A stretch of 64,000 nucleotides of DNA from Rhodococcus sp. BP22 (GCF_014281965.1 NZ_JACFTB010000006.1:62001-126000); one strand, 5' to 3'. Counted from the stretch's first letter, positions 8,399-17,918 are shown. Numbers and translations: made by a program. The notes: a model not told the origin generated them from the letters alone.

Positions 8399-9523
8399 TC
8401 AGGCGACGGTCGACCGAGTGACGGTGAACTTCTTGTTCTTACCCCTCACTTCGGTCGGCCCGACAGCCTTCGCGAGCGCAGCCCGATAGTTCAAGTGCCA
8501 GTTGTATACGGTCCACAACTCACCGCCGGGCCGCAGAACCCGACCGGCTGCAGCGAAGAGCTTCTCGGCCCCACCGGTGTGCACCGCCGCGCCCTCGTGA
8601 AAGGGCGGGTTGCATACGATGAGGTCTACCGAATCGTCTTCCAGCGTTGCCATGGCGTCGTCCCGAAGGACCTCCACGGCAAGGCCGTTCGCCTCGGCCG
8701 TCGCGCGGGCGGAATCGACGGCCGCCGTCGAGCGATCGGTGGCCAGCACGCGAACTCCCTTGCGCTCACGCGCGAGCATGCACGCGACAATTCCTGTGCC
8801 ACAACCGAGATCGACGACAACTTGCGCATCACGCTTCATTTTTCTCTCGTGCTCGAGAAGAAAACGGGTTCCGATGTCGAGCGTTGACCCGGCGAACACA
8901 GCACCGTGGGCTACCACCGTCAAGCCGATGTCTTCCAACGTCTGAGTGACCGGGTACGTACGCGACGTCGAACGAATCGGTGTCGCCGCGGACAACACCC
9001 GCGACTTCTGCCTGCCCCGCCCCGCGCTGAACGTCTCGAAATTCTTGCGCAGGATGTCGTTCATAGCCGGGAACATGTGTTTGTCGCGACCACCGGCAAG
9101 GACCAGCACGTCGTTCGGCGCGTAGGCGGCGATGACTTCGATCACCTCGGTCAGCTCGGCGATGCTGCGGGGCAGTTGCAACAAAACGACGTCAGCAGTC
9201 TGCAGAAGGTCCTCACCCAGCGAGAAGTTGCCGTACACCTCCGACAGTCCTACCGCTGCGGCATTACGTGCCAAGGCGGCCTCACTGGTCGACGAGTCCT
9301 GATGTACTCGAATGTCGGTGGCCCCGAACTGCACAGCAGCGCCGAGCGTGAGGGCGCCGTAACGGTCACCCACAACCGCGATCTGCACGTCAGGGTTCAC
9401 CTGCAACGCAGCAGGTACCGAGTCGAGCAACAGGCGATCTGTGGGGTCTACGGCGAAGAGGTTGGGTGCTTCGGTGTCGGGAAATCGCCGTAGGCCGGCG
9501 AGGACGGATTCCAATTCGTGCAT
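8399..9523 (-). CDS. RsmC/RlmG-type rRNA guanine-N2 methyltransferase
   Basis: 374 residues arranged as two methyltransferase-like halves. The N-terminal half (about 1-190) lacks a usable SAM motif. The C-terminal half has motif I VVDLGCGTGIVACMLA and motif IV CNPPFHEG. This duplicated architecture and the NPPF(H) motif belong to the RsmC/RlmG family, which methylate guanine N2 in rRNA. The target nucleotide cannot be read from sequence. The ATG at 9523 begins the conserved MHELESVLAGLRRFPD. Confidence 0.8.
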   Translation of the reverse strand: MHELESVLAGLRRFPDTEAPNLFAVDPTDRLLLDSVPAALQVNPDVQIAVVGDRYGALTLGAAVQFGATDIRVHQDSSTSEAALARNAAAVGLSEVYGNFSLGEDLLQTADVVLLQLPRSIAELTEVIEVIAAYAPNDVLVLAGGRDKHMFPAMNDILRKNFETFSAGRGRQKSRVLSAATPIRSTSRTYPVTQTLEDIGLTVVAHGAVFAGSTLDIGTRFLLEHERKMKRDAQVVVDLGCGTGIVACMLARERKGVRVLATDRSTAAVDSARATAEANGLAVEVLRDDAMATLEDDSVDLIVCNPPFHEGAAVHTGGAEKLFAAAGRVLRPGGELWTVYNWHLNYRAALAKAVGPTEVRGKNKKFTVTRSTVA

Positions 9524-9639
9524 CCGACCAGTGTTTCACCCCTGGAATGCATATCCAAACACGTTGAACGTCAATAATTTCGACACGTCATCAGCGAGTC
9601 CGAATGGCATTTTCGGCCGATCGGGAGCATGCTCGTCGA

Positions 9640-9777
9640 ATGGAACAACCGAAAAAGATCGAAGCGCTGTTCAGCCACGTGGAAGACGCGTCGGATGATG
9701 CACCTGCCGAAAACAAGAAGCCTGCCGTCTACACCACACTGTTCAGCGGCGAAACCCCGTCAGGACAAATAGCGTAG
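9640..9777 (+). CDS. Possible small protein, 45 residues
   Basis: An ORF starting MEQPKKIEALFSHVEDAS and ending FSGETPSGQIA. Codon third positions are mostly G or C, as in neighbouring genes, and GGGAG lies about 16 bases upstream of the ATG. It overlaps the last 18 bases of the convergent peroxiredoxin gene. I recognise no family. The 116 bases between the methyltransferase start and this ORF show no other gene. It could be a chance ORF. Confidence 0.35.
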   Translation: MEQPKKIEALFSHVEDASDDAPAENKKPAVYTTLFSGETPSGQIA

Positions 9778-10284
9778 ATAGTCCAAGGACTTGTCAGCGT
9801 GGACATGTGAGCGTTCGCTCCTGACCACCAGCCTGACCACCTGATTCGTGTCGATCACAAATGTTGTCCGCTTGACCGACAGCAACTGACGGATCATCGA
9901 AAATCGCGCCGAGTGTGACCTACCCCGACTGATGTCCTTCCTTCGCCTCAGCCTTGCGAGTGGCCCTCCGCGACGCACTCCGAATTGCTCGGCCACCGAG
10001 CCGTCGGTATCGGCGAGCATCGGATAGTCGAACGAGCGCTGCAGCGCGAAGTGTGACTGCTTACCGGTGGTGTCGGTGCTGATTCCGACTCGCTGAGCGC
10101 CGAACGACTCGAATGCACCCCCGAGGTCTCTGAAATGACATGCTTCTGCGGTGCATACGGGACTGGTCGCAGCCGGGTAGAAGAAAAGCACCACCGGGCC
10201 GTCGACCAGCAGTTTACTCAAGCTCCGGACGTTCCCCAGATGGTCTGGGAGTCGAAAATCCGGCGCGATATCGCCAGTACGCAT
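9760..10284 (-). CDS. Peroxiredoxin, BCP/AhpC-TSA family
   Basis: 174 residues. The thioredoxin-fold peroxidase core is clear: GDIAPDFRLPDHLGN, VVLFFYPAATSPVCTAEACHF and GVRRG. The peroxidatic cysteine (PVC) and a second cysteine five residues later match the BCP layout. The usual TPGC is SPVC here, so the threonine is replaced by serine. A basic insert (RLRRRKDISRGRSHSARF) precedes the FVIDTNQVV strand. It reduces hydrogen peroxide or organic hydroperoxides using a thiol donor. The ATG at 10284 starts the family's MRTGDIAPDF. Confidence 0.85.
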   Translation of the reverse strand: MRTGDIAPDFRLPDHLGNVRSLSKLLVDGPVVLFFYPAATSPVCTAEACHFRDLGGAFESFGAQRVGISTDTTGKQSHFALQRSFDYPMLADTDGSVAEQFGVRRGGPLARLRRRKDISRGRSHSARFSMIRQLLSVKRTTFVIDTNQVVRLVVRSERSHVHADKSLDYLRYLS

Positions 10285-10365
10285 GACTACGAGGCTACGT
10301 GACCTCCCGGCGGGCCGGTCGAGAAGCAGTACAAAATTCAATTCGAGAGTGGCCGAAACTGCATC

Positions 10366-11145
10366 TCAGGCTCCGACGAGCAACGTCGATCGGAGTCTGA
10401 GGAGGTCGTCTCCGTCGATTCCGATCGCGTCGAGATATCCATCGAACGATCCGTGTACTTGCTCGACGGCCTCCAGTCCGTGCCGGTAGTACCGCTCTGT
10501 CACCCCTAGAAGAGCATCGGACAATTCGATCGGTGCACTGTCTCCGTGGGCTGCCAATGTCGCCTGCACGTGGGCACGTAAGGAACCGACAGCGGCATTG
10601 CTGCGTAGGTAGTCGGCGACGATGTGCGCGTCGTCGACTCCGGCAGCGCGAAGCACCGTCGCAATAGTCCAACCAGCCCGATCCTTGCCTGCTGCACAAT
10701 GCACCAGCACCGGTCCTTCACCGGTTCCCAGCGCCGTGACGACGCTCCGTATGGCGATACGGGCGCCCTCGAGCGACGCATAGGAGGTATAGGCACGCAT
10801 CATGTAATCGAGTTGGGCGTCCTCGCTCGCAGTGATTCGCGACTCATGTGGGGCCTTTTCGCCCTTGTGGTTGTCGTAGGGAACGTTGTGCACACGAATG
10901 CTGCCTGGAACGCGGTCGGTTCCGCTTCTCTCGATCTCCGTCTCACCCCGCAGGTCGAAGACCTGCTTCACGCCGAGCCGGGTCAGCTCTTCGTGTCCAC
11001 GAGCATCGAGCCGAGTCAGTTCCGACGACCGGTAGAGCAACCCTCGACGCACTTCGAGGCCGTCTGCTGTCCGTGCCCCTCCGACGTCACGAAAGTTCCA
11101 TGCGCCCGACAGCTGAAACTGATCGTTCGTACTCGCTTCTCGCAT
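10366..11145 (-). CDS. Tyrosine-protein phosphatase, PtpB-like
   Basis: 259 residues. The P-loop VHCAAGKDRAGW holds catalytic Cys150 and Arg156 (CX5R). The N-terminal GAWNFRDVGG and FDLRGETEIE blocks are those of the bacterial Tyr/dual-specificity phosphatase family that includes M. tuberculosis PtpB. The lysine in AGKDR is typical of phosphatases that can also act on phosphoinositides. Its substrate in a free-living actinomycete is unknown. It is divergent from the D-amino-acid dehydrogenase-like gene at 11230, with 84 bases between them. Confidence 0.85.
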   Translation of the reverse strand: MREASTNDQFQLSGAWNFRDVGGARTADGLEVRRGLLYRSSELTRLDARGHEELTRLGVKQVFDLRGETEIERSGTDRVPGSIRVHNVPYDNHKGEKAPHESRITASEDAQLDYMMRAYTSYASLEGARIAIRSVVTALGTGEGPVLVHCAAGKDRAGWTIATVLRAAGVDDAHIVADYLRSNAAVGSLRAHVQATLAAHGDSAPIELSDALLGVTERYYRHGLEAVEQVHGSFDGYLDAIGIDGDDLLRLRSTLLVGA

Positions 11146-11229
11146 TGCACGACCATAACCAATGCTTCGGACCGGTCACATTCTCGCAGTCCGGGCGTGC
11201 AACTCGGTCGGGCGGTAGCGTCAGCAGGT

Positions 11230-12390
11230 ATGGCATCGAACTCCGAGGTCCGGACCTACGACGTAATCATCATCGGGGGCGGTATCGGAGGCGGATCGAT
11301 CGGCTATGAACTCGCGTCCGACCGTACGGTGTGCCTTCTCGAACAGGAGTCGACGCTCGCATTCCATACCACTGGACGTTCGGCCGCATTGTTCCTCGAA
11401 ACCTACGGCAACAAGACGATTCGAGCGTTGACGAGCGCAAGCAGAGCTTTCCTTCTCGAGCCGCCGGTGCATTTCGAGAGCGAACTACTTTCTCCTCGTT
11501 CGTTCCTGCAGTTCGCTGCCCGCGGACGCGGTGCTGTCCTCGAGTCCATGTTCGAACAAGTCCGATCGCTGACACCGGACGCGCAACTCGTTTCTTCTCG
11601 TGACGCCCACGATCTGTTCCCACCGCTACGGGCCGATCACATCGATCTCGCACTCCACGAGCCTGGTTCGATGCAGATCGACGTGCATGCCCTGCACCAG
11701 GGTTTCGTCCGCGGCCTGCGCAAGCGCGGTGGTCATGTCGAGACCGACAGCGGCGTCGTGAACCTGCAACGCCGCGAAGGGATCTGGCACGTGACTTCGC
11801 GCGACGGGACAGTACGTCGGGCCGAGATCGTCGTCAATGCTGCTGGAGCCTGGGCAGATTCGGTCGCCACCCTTGCCGGAGCGCAGCGATCCGGACTACG
11901 GCCACTACGTCGAACGATCTTCATGATCGGCGGCCCGGAGAAAATGGATACGAACGCGCTCCCCACGCTCAGCGACATCGACGAATCCTTCTATATCAAG
12001 CCCGAGGGTGCTCAGCTGCTCTGCTCACCTGCCGATGAGACACCGGTGGAACCCAGCGATGCACGGCCGGACGAACTCGAAATCGCCCGCGCCCTCGACG
12101 CCATACACGAGACCACGACTCTGACCGCCCGCCACGTGCGCTCGTCCTGGGCTGGTCTTCGGAGCTTCGTCGCGGATCGGACGCCGGTAGTCGGATTCGA
12201 CCCGCGGGTCGACGGTTTCTTCTGGTGTGCGGGACAAGGCGGTTACGGCATCCAGACGTGTTCCGCACTCTCGCGCGTCGGAGCTGCACTGATCAGAGGA
12301 ACGGATCTGCCGTCCGACGTCGTCGATCGCGGTCTGGCCGCCGCAGATCTCGCCCCTGCTCGCGACTTCGCTGTCCCACCCGAGGCCTGA
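11230..12390 (+). CDS. FAD-dependent D-amino-acid dehydrogenase, D-arginine dehydrogenase-like
   Basis: 386 residues, DAO family. A Rossmann FAD motif VIIIGGGIGGGSIGYEL starts near residue 10. FHTTGRSAALFLETYG and ALTSASRAFL strongly resemble the active-site region of Pseudomonas D-arginine dehydrogenase (DauA). GQGGYGIQTCSALSRVGA near the C-terminus closes the FAD site. The predicted reaction is oxidation of a D-amino acid, perhaps D-arginine, to the 2-oxo acid. The ATG at 11230 matches the family N-terminus. An Lrp-type regulator follows 48 bases downstream, and arginine-degrading genes lie beside it, which supports a basic amino acid as substrate. The substrate is inferred. Confidence 0.8.
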   Translation: MASNSEVRTYDVIIIGGGIGGGSIGYELASDRTVCLLEQESTLAFHTTGRSAALFLETYGNKTIRALTSASRAFLLEPPVHFESELLSPRSFLQFAARGRGAVLESMFEQVRSLTPDAQLVSSRDAHDLFPPLRADHIDLALHEPGSMQIDVHALHQGFVRGLRKRGGHVETDSGVVNLQRREGIWHVTSRDGTVRRAEIVVNAAGAWADSVATLAGAQRSGLRPLRRTIFMIGGPEKMDTNALPTLSDIDESFYIKPEGAQLLCSPADETPVEPSDARPDELEIARALDAIHETTTLTARHVRSSWAGLRSFVADRTPVVGFDPRVDGFFWCAGQGGYGIQTCSALSRVGAALIRGTDLPSDVVDRGLAAADLAPARDFAVPPEA

Positions 12391-12438
12391 GCGCACCTTT
12401 CGGCGCGCACGTCGTGGACTCCGCATATCGTGGACTGC

Positions 12439-12918
12439 ATGACCGATCTGGACAGAACGGATGCCCGTTTGTTGCTCGCGTTGTGCGATCGCCCACGGGC
12501 CACAGGCGTAGAACTCGCGGGAGATCTAGGAATCTCGCGGAACACCGTGCAAGCTCGGTTGACCCGCTGGGACGAGAAGGACGCCCTCACCTCCATCGAT
12601 CATCGGGTGCGTCCGAGAAGTCTCGGGTACGCACTGCAGGCTTTCGTGACCACCCGTGTCGACCAGCACAAACTCGCCGAGGTCACCGATCATCTCCGCA
12701 CCATCGAGGAGGTACTCGAGGTATTCGGCCTGTCGGGTGCGTCGGACATGCACATTCGAATAGCCGCGGTCGATGCCGATGATCTGTACCGAGTCGCCGG
12801 ACTGATATTGAAGATTCCGGGAGTGGAACGCACCAACATGTCCATCGCCATGAGCGAACTGATTCCGTATCGAACCCGGCCCTTGCTGAATCGCGCCGCC
12901 ACCACACCGCGCAGCTGA
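12439..12918 (+). CDS. Lrp/AsnC-family transcriptional regulator
   Basis: 159 residues. An N-terminal winged helix-turn-helix (LDRTDARLLLALCDRP, ELAGDLGISRNTVQARL) is followed by a RAM ligand-binding domain (about 75-145). Lrp proteins sense amino acids. It lies 48 bases after the flavoprotein gene in the same direction and tail-to-tail with the amine oxidase gene. It is therefore a likely amino-acid-responsive regulator of one or both units. The ATG at 12439 is preferred over a GTG 9 bases upstream. Confidence 0.88.
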   Translation: MTDLDRTDARLLLALCDRPRATGVELAGDLGISRNTVQARLTRWDEKDALTSIDHRVRPRSLGYALQAFVTTRVDQHKLAEVTDHLRTIEEVLEVFGLSGASDMHIRIAAVDADDLYRVAGLILKIPGVERTNMSIAMSELIPYRTRPLLNRAATTPRS

Positions 12919-12935
12919 CCACTTCTTCCTATTCC

Positions 12936-14636
12936 TCAGTCCCCCAACCGAAGTGGCCCAATATCACCGAACACATCTCCCGGGCCAGGATTTGTTTTCG
13001 CTGTTTCACCGCCGAGATGATGCACCACTCCCCACACCGCATTGAGTGCAGTCTGGATCGCACCTTCGGCCCACCCTGCGGTCCACGAAATGTCGTCTCC
13101 GGCCAAAAAGATCCCACGATGCCGCTCATCGAAATCGTCTTGCAAGAAATGCGAGAACAATCGCTCCTGATATCGATAGTGGCCGGGCAGGTTGGCTTTG
13201 AAGGCTCCCATGAAGTCCCGCTCGGTCTCCCACGACAAGGTGACGGGATCTCCGATGATGTGACTTCGGAAGTCGACGCCCGGATAGATGCCCTCCAATG
13301 AACGAAGCATGATGTTCATCCGCTCGACCGGGTCCAGCGCCAACAACTTCAGGGAATCATCCGACCAGGTGTACGAGAGGCAGATCAGACCCGGTTTGCC
13401 CTCCCCCTGATCGAGCAGATACGTCCCCCGACTCATCCGATCCGTCAGCGTCATACTGACGATGTCGCGGCCGGTGAGCGGGTCCTTGTCCTTCCAGAAC
13501 GGGCGGTCCACGAGCACGAACACCTTGGTCGAACCCATGTAATGCGTCCGCTCGACGGCCGTCCAATGGTCGATGGGAAGCAGATCGTCGTCACATTCGA
13601 TGTTACTGAGCAACATCCACGACTGGGCGGTCACCACTGTCGCTGGGTAGGTACGGACTCCCCCTTCGCTGTCGTGCACCACCACGGCACCGGCGACGCG
13701 TCGTAATTCGGTCACCCGCGGACTCGGCGTCCCTCCGTTCAGCGACGCGACCGTGGTGCCCGCCGGCCAGTGCGCTGAGTGTGCTGCGGGCGCCGCGGGC
13801 GCCGCGCTTGTCCAGAGTCGTTGGGGTAATTGTTGAGCGCCACCGACGATGCCGCGATGGTGGTCGTCCGCTGCGGTCACCACGACCCGAAGGATTTCCA
13901 GGATGGAGTTGGGGTAGTCGGTGTCCCACCCTCCGGTGCCGAAACCGACCTGCCCGAACAGTTCTCGCAGACGGAATGATCCGAAGTGCTCGGACTCGGC
14001 CAGAAACCCATAGAATGTCTGATCGTCCAACCGCACTACGATCTCGTTCCACAGCCGCTTGATCTCGTGGGTGTCCCGCGCTCGGATCGCCCGCTGGAGG
14101 GGAACCAGTTCGGCATACTGTTCCAGAGTCCGCTGCCAGGCTCGGGCAACCTCGCCGAACACCGAGGGCAGATCGTCGAGACTGCGCGCGTAGTAGCTGA
14201 CACCCTTGAGGTCGATCACGGTGCTCGGGGTGACCTCGGCAAGCGGATTGGGGAACGGCTCGGTGTGCAGACCCATTGCATCCAGATAGTGGAACAGCGC
14301 AGTCGACGAAGGAGGAAATCGCATTGCGCCCATCTCGGCCACTACTCCGCGGTGGCCGTCGAACTTCACCGACCGCATGCGACCGCCGATCTGATCCGAC
14401 TCGTAGACAATCGGTTTCAGTCCGATTCTCATCAGTTCGTACGCGGCGACCATGCCCGCGAGACCGCCACCGATCACTGCTACCTCAGTTCCGTATGCCG
14501 ATTCAGGCACCGAGCCGAGTCCGTTCGGGTGGGCCAGATAATCGTCGTACGCAAACGGAAAGTCCGGACCGAACATGGTCAGCGGTAACTCGTGGTCGTC
14601 TTCGACGGTGCTGTCCGGGCTGACGGGGGTGCTCAT
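12936..14636 (-). CDS. Flavin amine oxidase, arginine/lysine 2-monooxygenase-like
   Basis: 566 residues. The N-terminal FAD motif VAVIGGGLAGMVAAYELMRIG is followed by GGRMRS and the MGAMRFPPSSTALFHYLD block. The C-terminus has IFLAGDDISWTAGWAEGAIQ. These features fit the flavin amine-oxidase superfamily branch that includes lysine 2-monooxygenase, tryptophan monooxygenase and arginine 2-monooxygenase, which turn an L-amino acid into an amide with loss of CO2. Its ATG overlaps the stop of the DavA-like amidase gene (ATGA), and a SpeB-type ureohydrolase lies across the divergent promoter. That set matches the arginine oxygenase route, so L-arginine to 4-guanidinobutanamide is the favoured reaction. 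Lysine is the alternative. Confidence 0.8.
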   Translation of the reverse strand: MSTPVSPDSTVEDDHELPLTMFGPDFPFAYDDYLAHPNGLGSVPESAYGTEVAVIGGGLAGMVAAYELMRIGLKPIVYESDQIGGRMRSVKFDGHRGVVAEMGAMRFPPSSTALFHYLDAMGLHTEPFPNPLAEVTPSTVIDLKGVSYYARSLDDLPSVFGEVARAWQRTLEQYAELVPLQRAIRARDTHEIKRLWNEIVVRLDDQTFYGFLAESEHFGSFRLRELFGQVGFGTGGWDTDYPNSILEILRVVVTAADDHHRGIVGGAQQLPQRLWTSAAPAAPAAHSAHWPAGTTVASLNGGTPSPRVTELRRVAGAVVVHDSEGGVRTYPATVVTAQSWMLLSNIECDDDLLPIDHWTAVERTHYMGSTKVFVLVDRPFWKDKDPLTGRDIVSMTLTDRMSRGTYLLDQGEGKPGLICLSYTWSDDSLKLLALDPVERMNIMLRSLEGIYPGVDFRSHIIGDPVTLSWETERDFMGAFKANLPGHYRYQERLFSHFLQDDFDERHRGIFLAGDDISWTAGWAEGAIQTALNAVWGVVHHLGGETAKTNPGPGDVFGDIGPLRLGD

Positions 14637-15445
14637 CCGCCACTCTTCCCATCCTGGGTGTAGAGATCGTGCCTCCGGTCGCCCAAGTGGGTATTGATCT
14701 CCCTCGACTTCCCACGTACACCGGGATCGATATCGACCGTGACAAGAGCCTCCCCACGGCCGGCACGGCCGAGTTCGGTTCCGTCGGGCGCTATGGCACA
14801 GGTGAGACCGCAGTACTGCAGATCGCCCTCGATTCCGCACCGATTCACGTAGGTGACGAACAGTTGACTTTCATAGGCCCGAGTCGGCACGACATGTGTG
14901 GCGACCATGTCGAACGGGTGCATCAGCCCAGTAGGGACGATCAACCATTCGGTTCCTGCATCGGCGTGCGCACGAACGACTTCGGGGAATTCCACGTCGT
15001 AGCAGGTAAGAAGTCCGCAAATCAACCCGCCGAAGTGAAACTGCACGACCAGTTCGTCGCCTGGAACGAAGTGCCCACGATCGAGCTCACCGAACAGATG
15101 CGTCTTGCGATATCGAGCCATGGTTGACCCGTCGCTACCCACTACCTGGACCGAATCGTAGATTCCTTCCTCGCTCCGCTCCGGATACCCGTACACCACA
15201 ACGAGACCGGAGCTTCGGGCGATCTCGGCGACGGCATCGAAGATCGGCCCGTCCGCCGCTTCGGCACGTGCTTCTACGAGACGTCCGACGTCGTAGCCAG
15301 TCGTAGACATCTCTGGAGTGACGAGCATCGACGCTCCTGCGTCCGCTGCGGCAGTGGCCGCGCGCGATACCGCAGCGAGGTTGGCCTCGACGTCGCCTGC
15401 CAGTTCGGGGCCTTGAAACAGCGACACTCGTACCGCGGTAGTCAT
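14633..15445 (-). CDS. Carbon-nitrogen hydrolase, DavA-like amidase
   Basis: 270 residues, nitrilase superfamily. The Glu-Lys-Cys triad is visible in VTPEMSTTGYD, YRKTHLFGELDR and LLTCYDVEFPE. RKTHLFGELDR and NRCGIEGDLQYCG are very like Pseudomonas DavA, 5-aminovaleramidase. The predicted reaction is hydrolysis of the amide produced by the coupled monooxygenase to the acid: 4-guanidinobutanamide to 4-guanidinobutanoate, or 5-aminovaleramide to 5-aminovalerate. The ATG at 15445 has GGAAAGGACC upstream. The stop overlaps the next start by ATGA, so the two are translationally coupled. Confidence 0.85.
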   Translation of the reverse strand: MTTAVRVSLFQGPELAGDVEANLAAVSRAATAAADAGASMLVTPEMSTTGYDVGRLVEARAEAADGPIFDAVAEIARSSGLVVVYGYPERSEEGIYDSVQVVGSDGSTMARYRKTHLFGELDRGHFVPGDELVVQFHFGGLICGLLTCYDVEFPEVVRAHADAGTEWLIVPTGLMHPFDMVATHVVPTRAYESQLFVTYVNRCGIEGDLQYCGLTCAIAPDGTELGRAGRGEALVTVDIDPGVRGKSREINTHLGDRRHDLYTQDGKSGG

Positions 15446-15601
15446 CGGCTGGTCCTTTCCGCAGGTTTCGCGTCCGGCAGGCAGGCGCGCTTGTTCGATA
15501 ATCGTGCGCCAACGAGGCTGGGGCGGGCAACATAGCGCTATCGACAATTATCCGACCAACGACGCTGGACGTACCTGAAGAACTACCAGAAAGCGCTTCC
15601 T

Positions 15602-16552
15602 ATGAGCAGCGAAACGCCACCGATCGGACCGGTCGACGCGAGAAAGGTCCCGCGGTTCGCAGAGCCGACGACGTTCGCGCGACTACCCCGGCTCGACGAA
15701 GTCTCTCGAGCCGACGTCACGATCCTCGGAGTTCCGTTCGATTCGGGGGTCAGCTATCGACCGGGGGCACGCTTCGGCCCCGGTCACATTCGCGCTGCGT
15801 CGAAGTTGCTTCGGCCGTACAACCCAGCCTTGAAAGTCTCACCGTTCGCCGAACAACAGGTCGCCGATTTCGGGGATATCGGCGTCAACCCGTTCGATAT
15901 CACCGAGGCGCTGAATTCGGTGGAGTCGGCGGTGACCGATCTCCGCGCCGACGGTTCTTCGGTGCTGACCCTCGGTGGCGATCACACGATCGCCCTCCCG
16001 ATCCTGCGTTCGCTCGCCCGCGATCACGGACCGGTCGCCGTGCTCCATTTCGATGCTCACCTCGATACGTGGGACACCTACTTCGGCGCCCCGTACACCC
16101 ACGGCACCCCGTTTCGCCGCGCGAGCGAGGAGGGGCTCATCGACCTCGAACGCTCCCAGCACATCGGCATCCGCGGACCGCTCTACACCGAGCAAGACCT
16201 CGAAGACGACGGTGTTCTCGGATTCCAGGTGATCCGGTCGGATGACTACGAGGTCGACGGGGTCGCGAGCATCGTCGAGCGGATGCGGCAGCGACTCGAC
16301 GGCGGTCCGGTGTACGTCTCGGTGGACATAGATGTTCTCGATCCGGCTCATGCACCGGGAACTGGTACCCCGGAGGCTGGGGGCATGACCTCGCGAGAGC
16401 TGTTGAACACGTTGCGTGGACTCGTAGGACTGAACGTGGTGGGTGCAGACATCGTGGAGGTCGCCCCTGCCTACGATCACGCCGAGATCACCGGTATCGC
16501 AGCAGCACACGTCGCCTACGAACTGTTGTCCGTTCTGGCACTGAATCGATAG
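15602..16552 (+). CDS. speB: Agmatinase/guanidinobutyrase-type ureohydrolase
   Basis: 316 residues, arginase fold. The manganese-binding motifs are [16 protein letters not shown] and [19 protein letters not shown]. It hydrolyses a guanidino group to urea and an amine. In this cluster guanidinobutyrase (4-guanidinobutanoate to GABA and urea) is more likely than agmatinase, since an arginine-monooxygenase-like enzyme and a DavA-like amidase are divergent from it with a 156-base shared promoter region, and no arginine decarboxylase is seen. The symbol marks the family only. Confidence 0.85.
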   Translation: MSSETPPIGPVDARKVPRFAEPTTFARLPRLDEVSRADVTILGVPFDSGVSYRPGARFGPGHIRAASKLLRPYNPALKVSPFAEQQVADFGDIGVNPFDITEALNSVESAVTDLRADGSSVLTLGGDHTIALPILRSLARDHGPVAVLHFDAHLDTWDTYFGAPYTHGTPFRRASEEGLIDLERSQHIGIRGPLYTEQDLEDDGVLGFQVIRSDDYEVDGVASIVERMRQRLDGGPVYVSVDIDVLDPAHAPGTGTPEAGGMTSRELLNTLRGLVGLNVVGADIVEVAPAYDHAEITGIAAAHVAYELLSVLALNR

Positions 16553-16572
16553 TGCCGCCCCAGGCGCATACG

Positions 16573-17778
16573 ATGAGACCGATGCCCACCCGATCGGACG
16601 CACCTGACCCGGACGGCAAGTACCAGCAGGTTGCCGACCTCGCAGCAGCCGACGCGGGTGGCTTGTCCACCGAACTTCTCGGAGATTTCCTCGAGGTACT
16701 CACCGACGCCGTCGCTGTTGGACGTCCATTGACACGTCGACAGCTGCGAGCATTGCGGGTTCATGGTGATACTGCCGCCAAGGAAGGCGTCGCGCTACGG
16801 GCGTTGCTCGACCTGTACTTGTCCTCGGCCTGGCGCCTGTGGCGCGAGCTCCCCGCAGTGGTGGACGCCGCCAAGAACCCCAGCGCTGTCGTGACCGCCG
16901 GTGAAGTGATGTTGCATGCCGTCGACGACGCTGTGGCAGAGCTCGCGGAGGCGTATCAGCTCGCCCGTAGAGCGTTGGTGCGTGCCGAGGTGTCCGCTCG
17001 ACGCGAGTTCGTCGACGATCTGCTCTCGGGCAGCGCCGACATCGCAGGAGTGCTGGGTCGCGCAGAGTCGTTCGGACTGGACTTGACCGGACCACACGCT
17101 GTCGTGGTCGTAGAGGCGATGTCCCCGTTCACCGACGATGCTTCGATGATCACCGACGTCGAGCGCGCGATCGCCGGGAGCAAAGGTGACACCGAGACGC
17201 TGGTTGCCAGCAAGGAGGGCCGTCTCGTCGTCGTGTTCGCGGCGCCCGACCATCATGCGGTGAAACTGGTGACCGAACGTGTCCGAAGCACTGTCGGTCA
17301 AGTTCACGGCACCGATGGGTGGACTCAACGTTTGGGAGTGGGACGGCCTGGTCAGAGCGCTGCCGGGGTGGCGTCCTCCTACCGAGAGGCACTGGACGCG
17401 CTCGACCTGGCCGGCAAACTCGGACTCGACACACCGGTGTTGGATGCGCGCGATTTGCTGGTATATCGAGTGTTGCTCGATGACCGACCCGCGATCACCG
17501 ATCTCGTCGAGACAGTACTGACGCCCCTGCTGGCTGCGCGCGGCGGCGCCGTACCACTTCTGCGCACGTTGTTCGCCTACTTCGAATCCGGGGGTAACTC
17601 TGCGATGACGGCGAGGTCGATGCACCTCTCGGTCCGCGCGGTCACTTACCGACTGGCGCGTATTGCCGAGCTGACCGGCCACGATGTGAACCACCCGAGC
17701 GAGAGATTCGCACTGCAGACAGCAGTATTCGGAGCGAAGTTACTGGACTGGCCGAGCAGCACCGCCTCGCAGTCTTAA
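16573..17778 (+). CDS. PucR/CdaR-type transcriptional regulator
   Basis: 401 residues. The C-terminal helix-turn-helix (FESGGNSAMTARSMHLSVRAV, about 340-385) is the PucR HTH_30 type. A GGDEF-like middle domain lies in about 165-300, and the N-terminal half is helical with the family's RQLRALRVHGDTAAKEGVAL stretch. It begins about 20 bases after the ureohydrolase stop in the same direction and probably controls this cluster. Starts at 16552 (GTG), 16573 (ATG) and 16582 (ATG) are all in frame; none has a decisive ribosome site. A short TTGCCG/CGGCAA hairpin (17779-17795) follows the stop. Confidence 0.82.
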   Translation: MRPMPTRSDAPDPDGKYQQVADLAAADAGGLSTELLGDFLEVLTDAVAVGRPLTRRQLRALRVHGDTAAKEGVALRALLDLYLSSAWRLWRELPAVVDAAKNPSAVVTAGEVMLHAVDDAVAELAEAYQLARRALVRAEVSARREFVDDLLSGSADIAGVLGRAESFGLDLTGPHAVVVVEAMSPFTDDASMITDVERAIAGSKGDTETLVASKEGRLVVVFAAPDHHAVKLVTERVRSTVGQVHGTDGWTQRLGVGRPGQSAAGVASSYREALDALDLAGKLGLDTPVLDARDLLVYRVLLDDRPAITDLVETVLTPLLAARGGAVPLLRTLFAYFESGGNSAMTARSMHLSVRAVTYRLARIAELTGHDVNHPSERFALQTAVFGAKLLDWPSSTASQS

Positions 17779-17918
17779 TTGCCGAATTACGGCAACGAAA
17801 ACTGGACAAACATGTCCGCGATCGCACGGTGCGTGCCGCTTTCATGACAGGCACACTTGAGTAGTCGCGGTAAACAAAGTTGCCGCAGAGAACATCGAAG
17901 CGACAAGGAGCCCGTTCC

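Noticed and set aside
12936..15445. Lysine oxygenase (DavB-DavA) pathway as the function of the amine oxidase and amidase pair
   Set aside because: Not excluded, but less favoured: no DavT or DavD genes are near, while a guanidino-hydrolysing SpeB-type gene is divergent from the pair.
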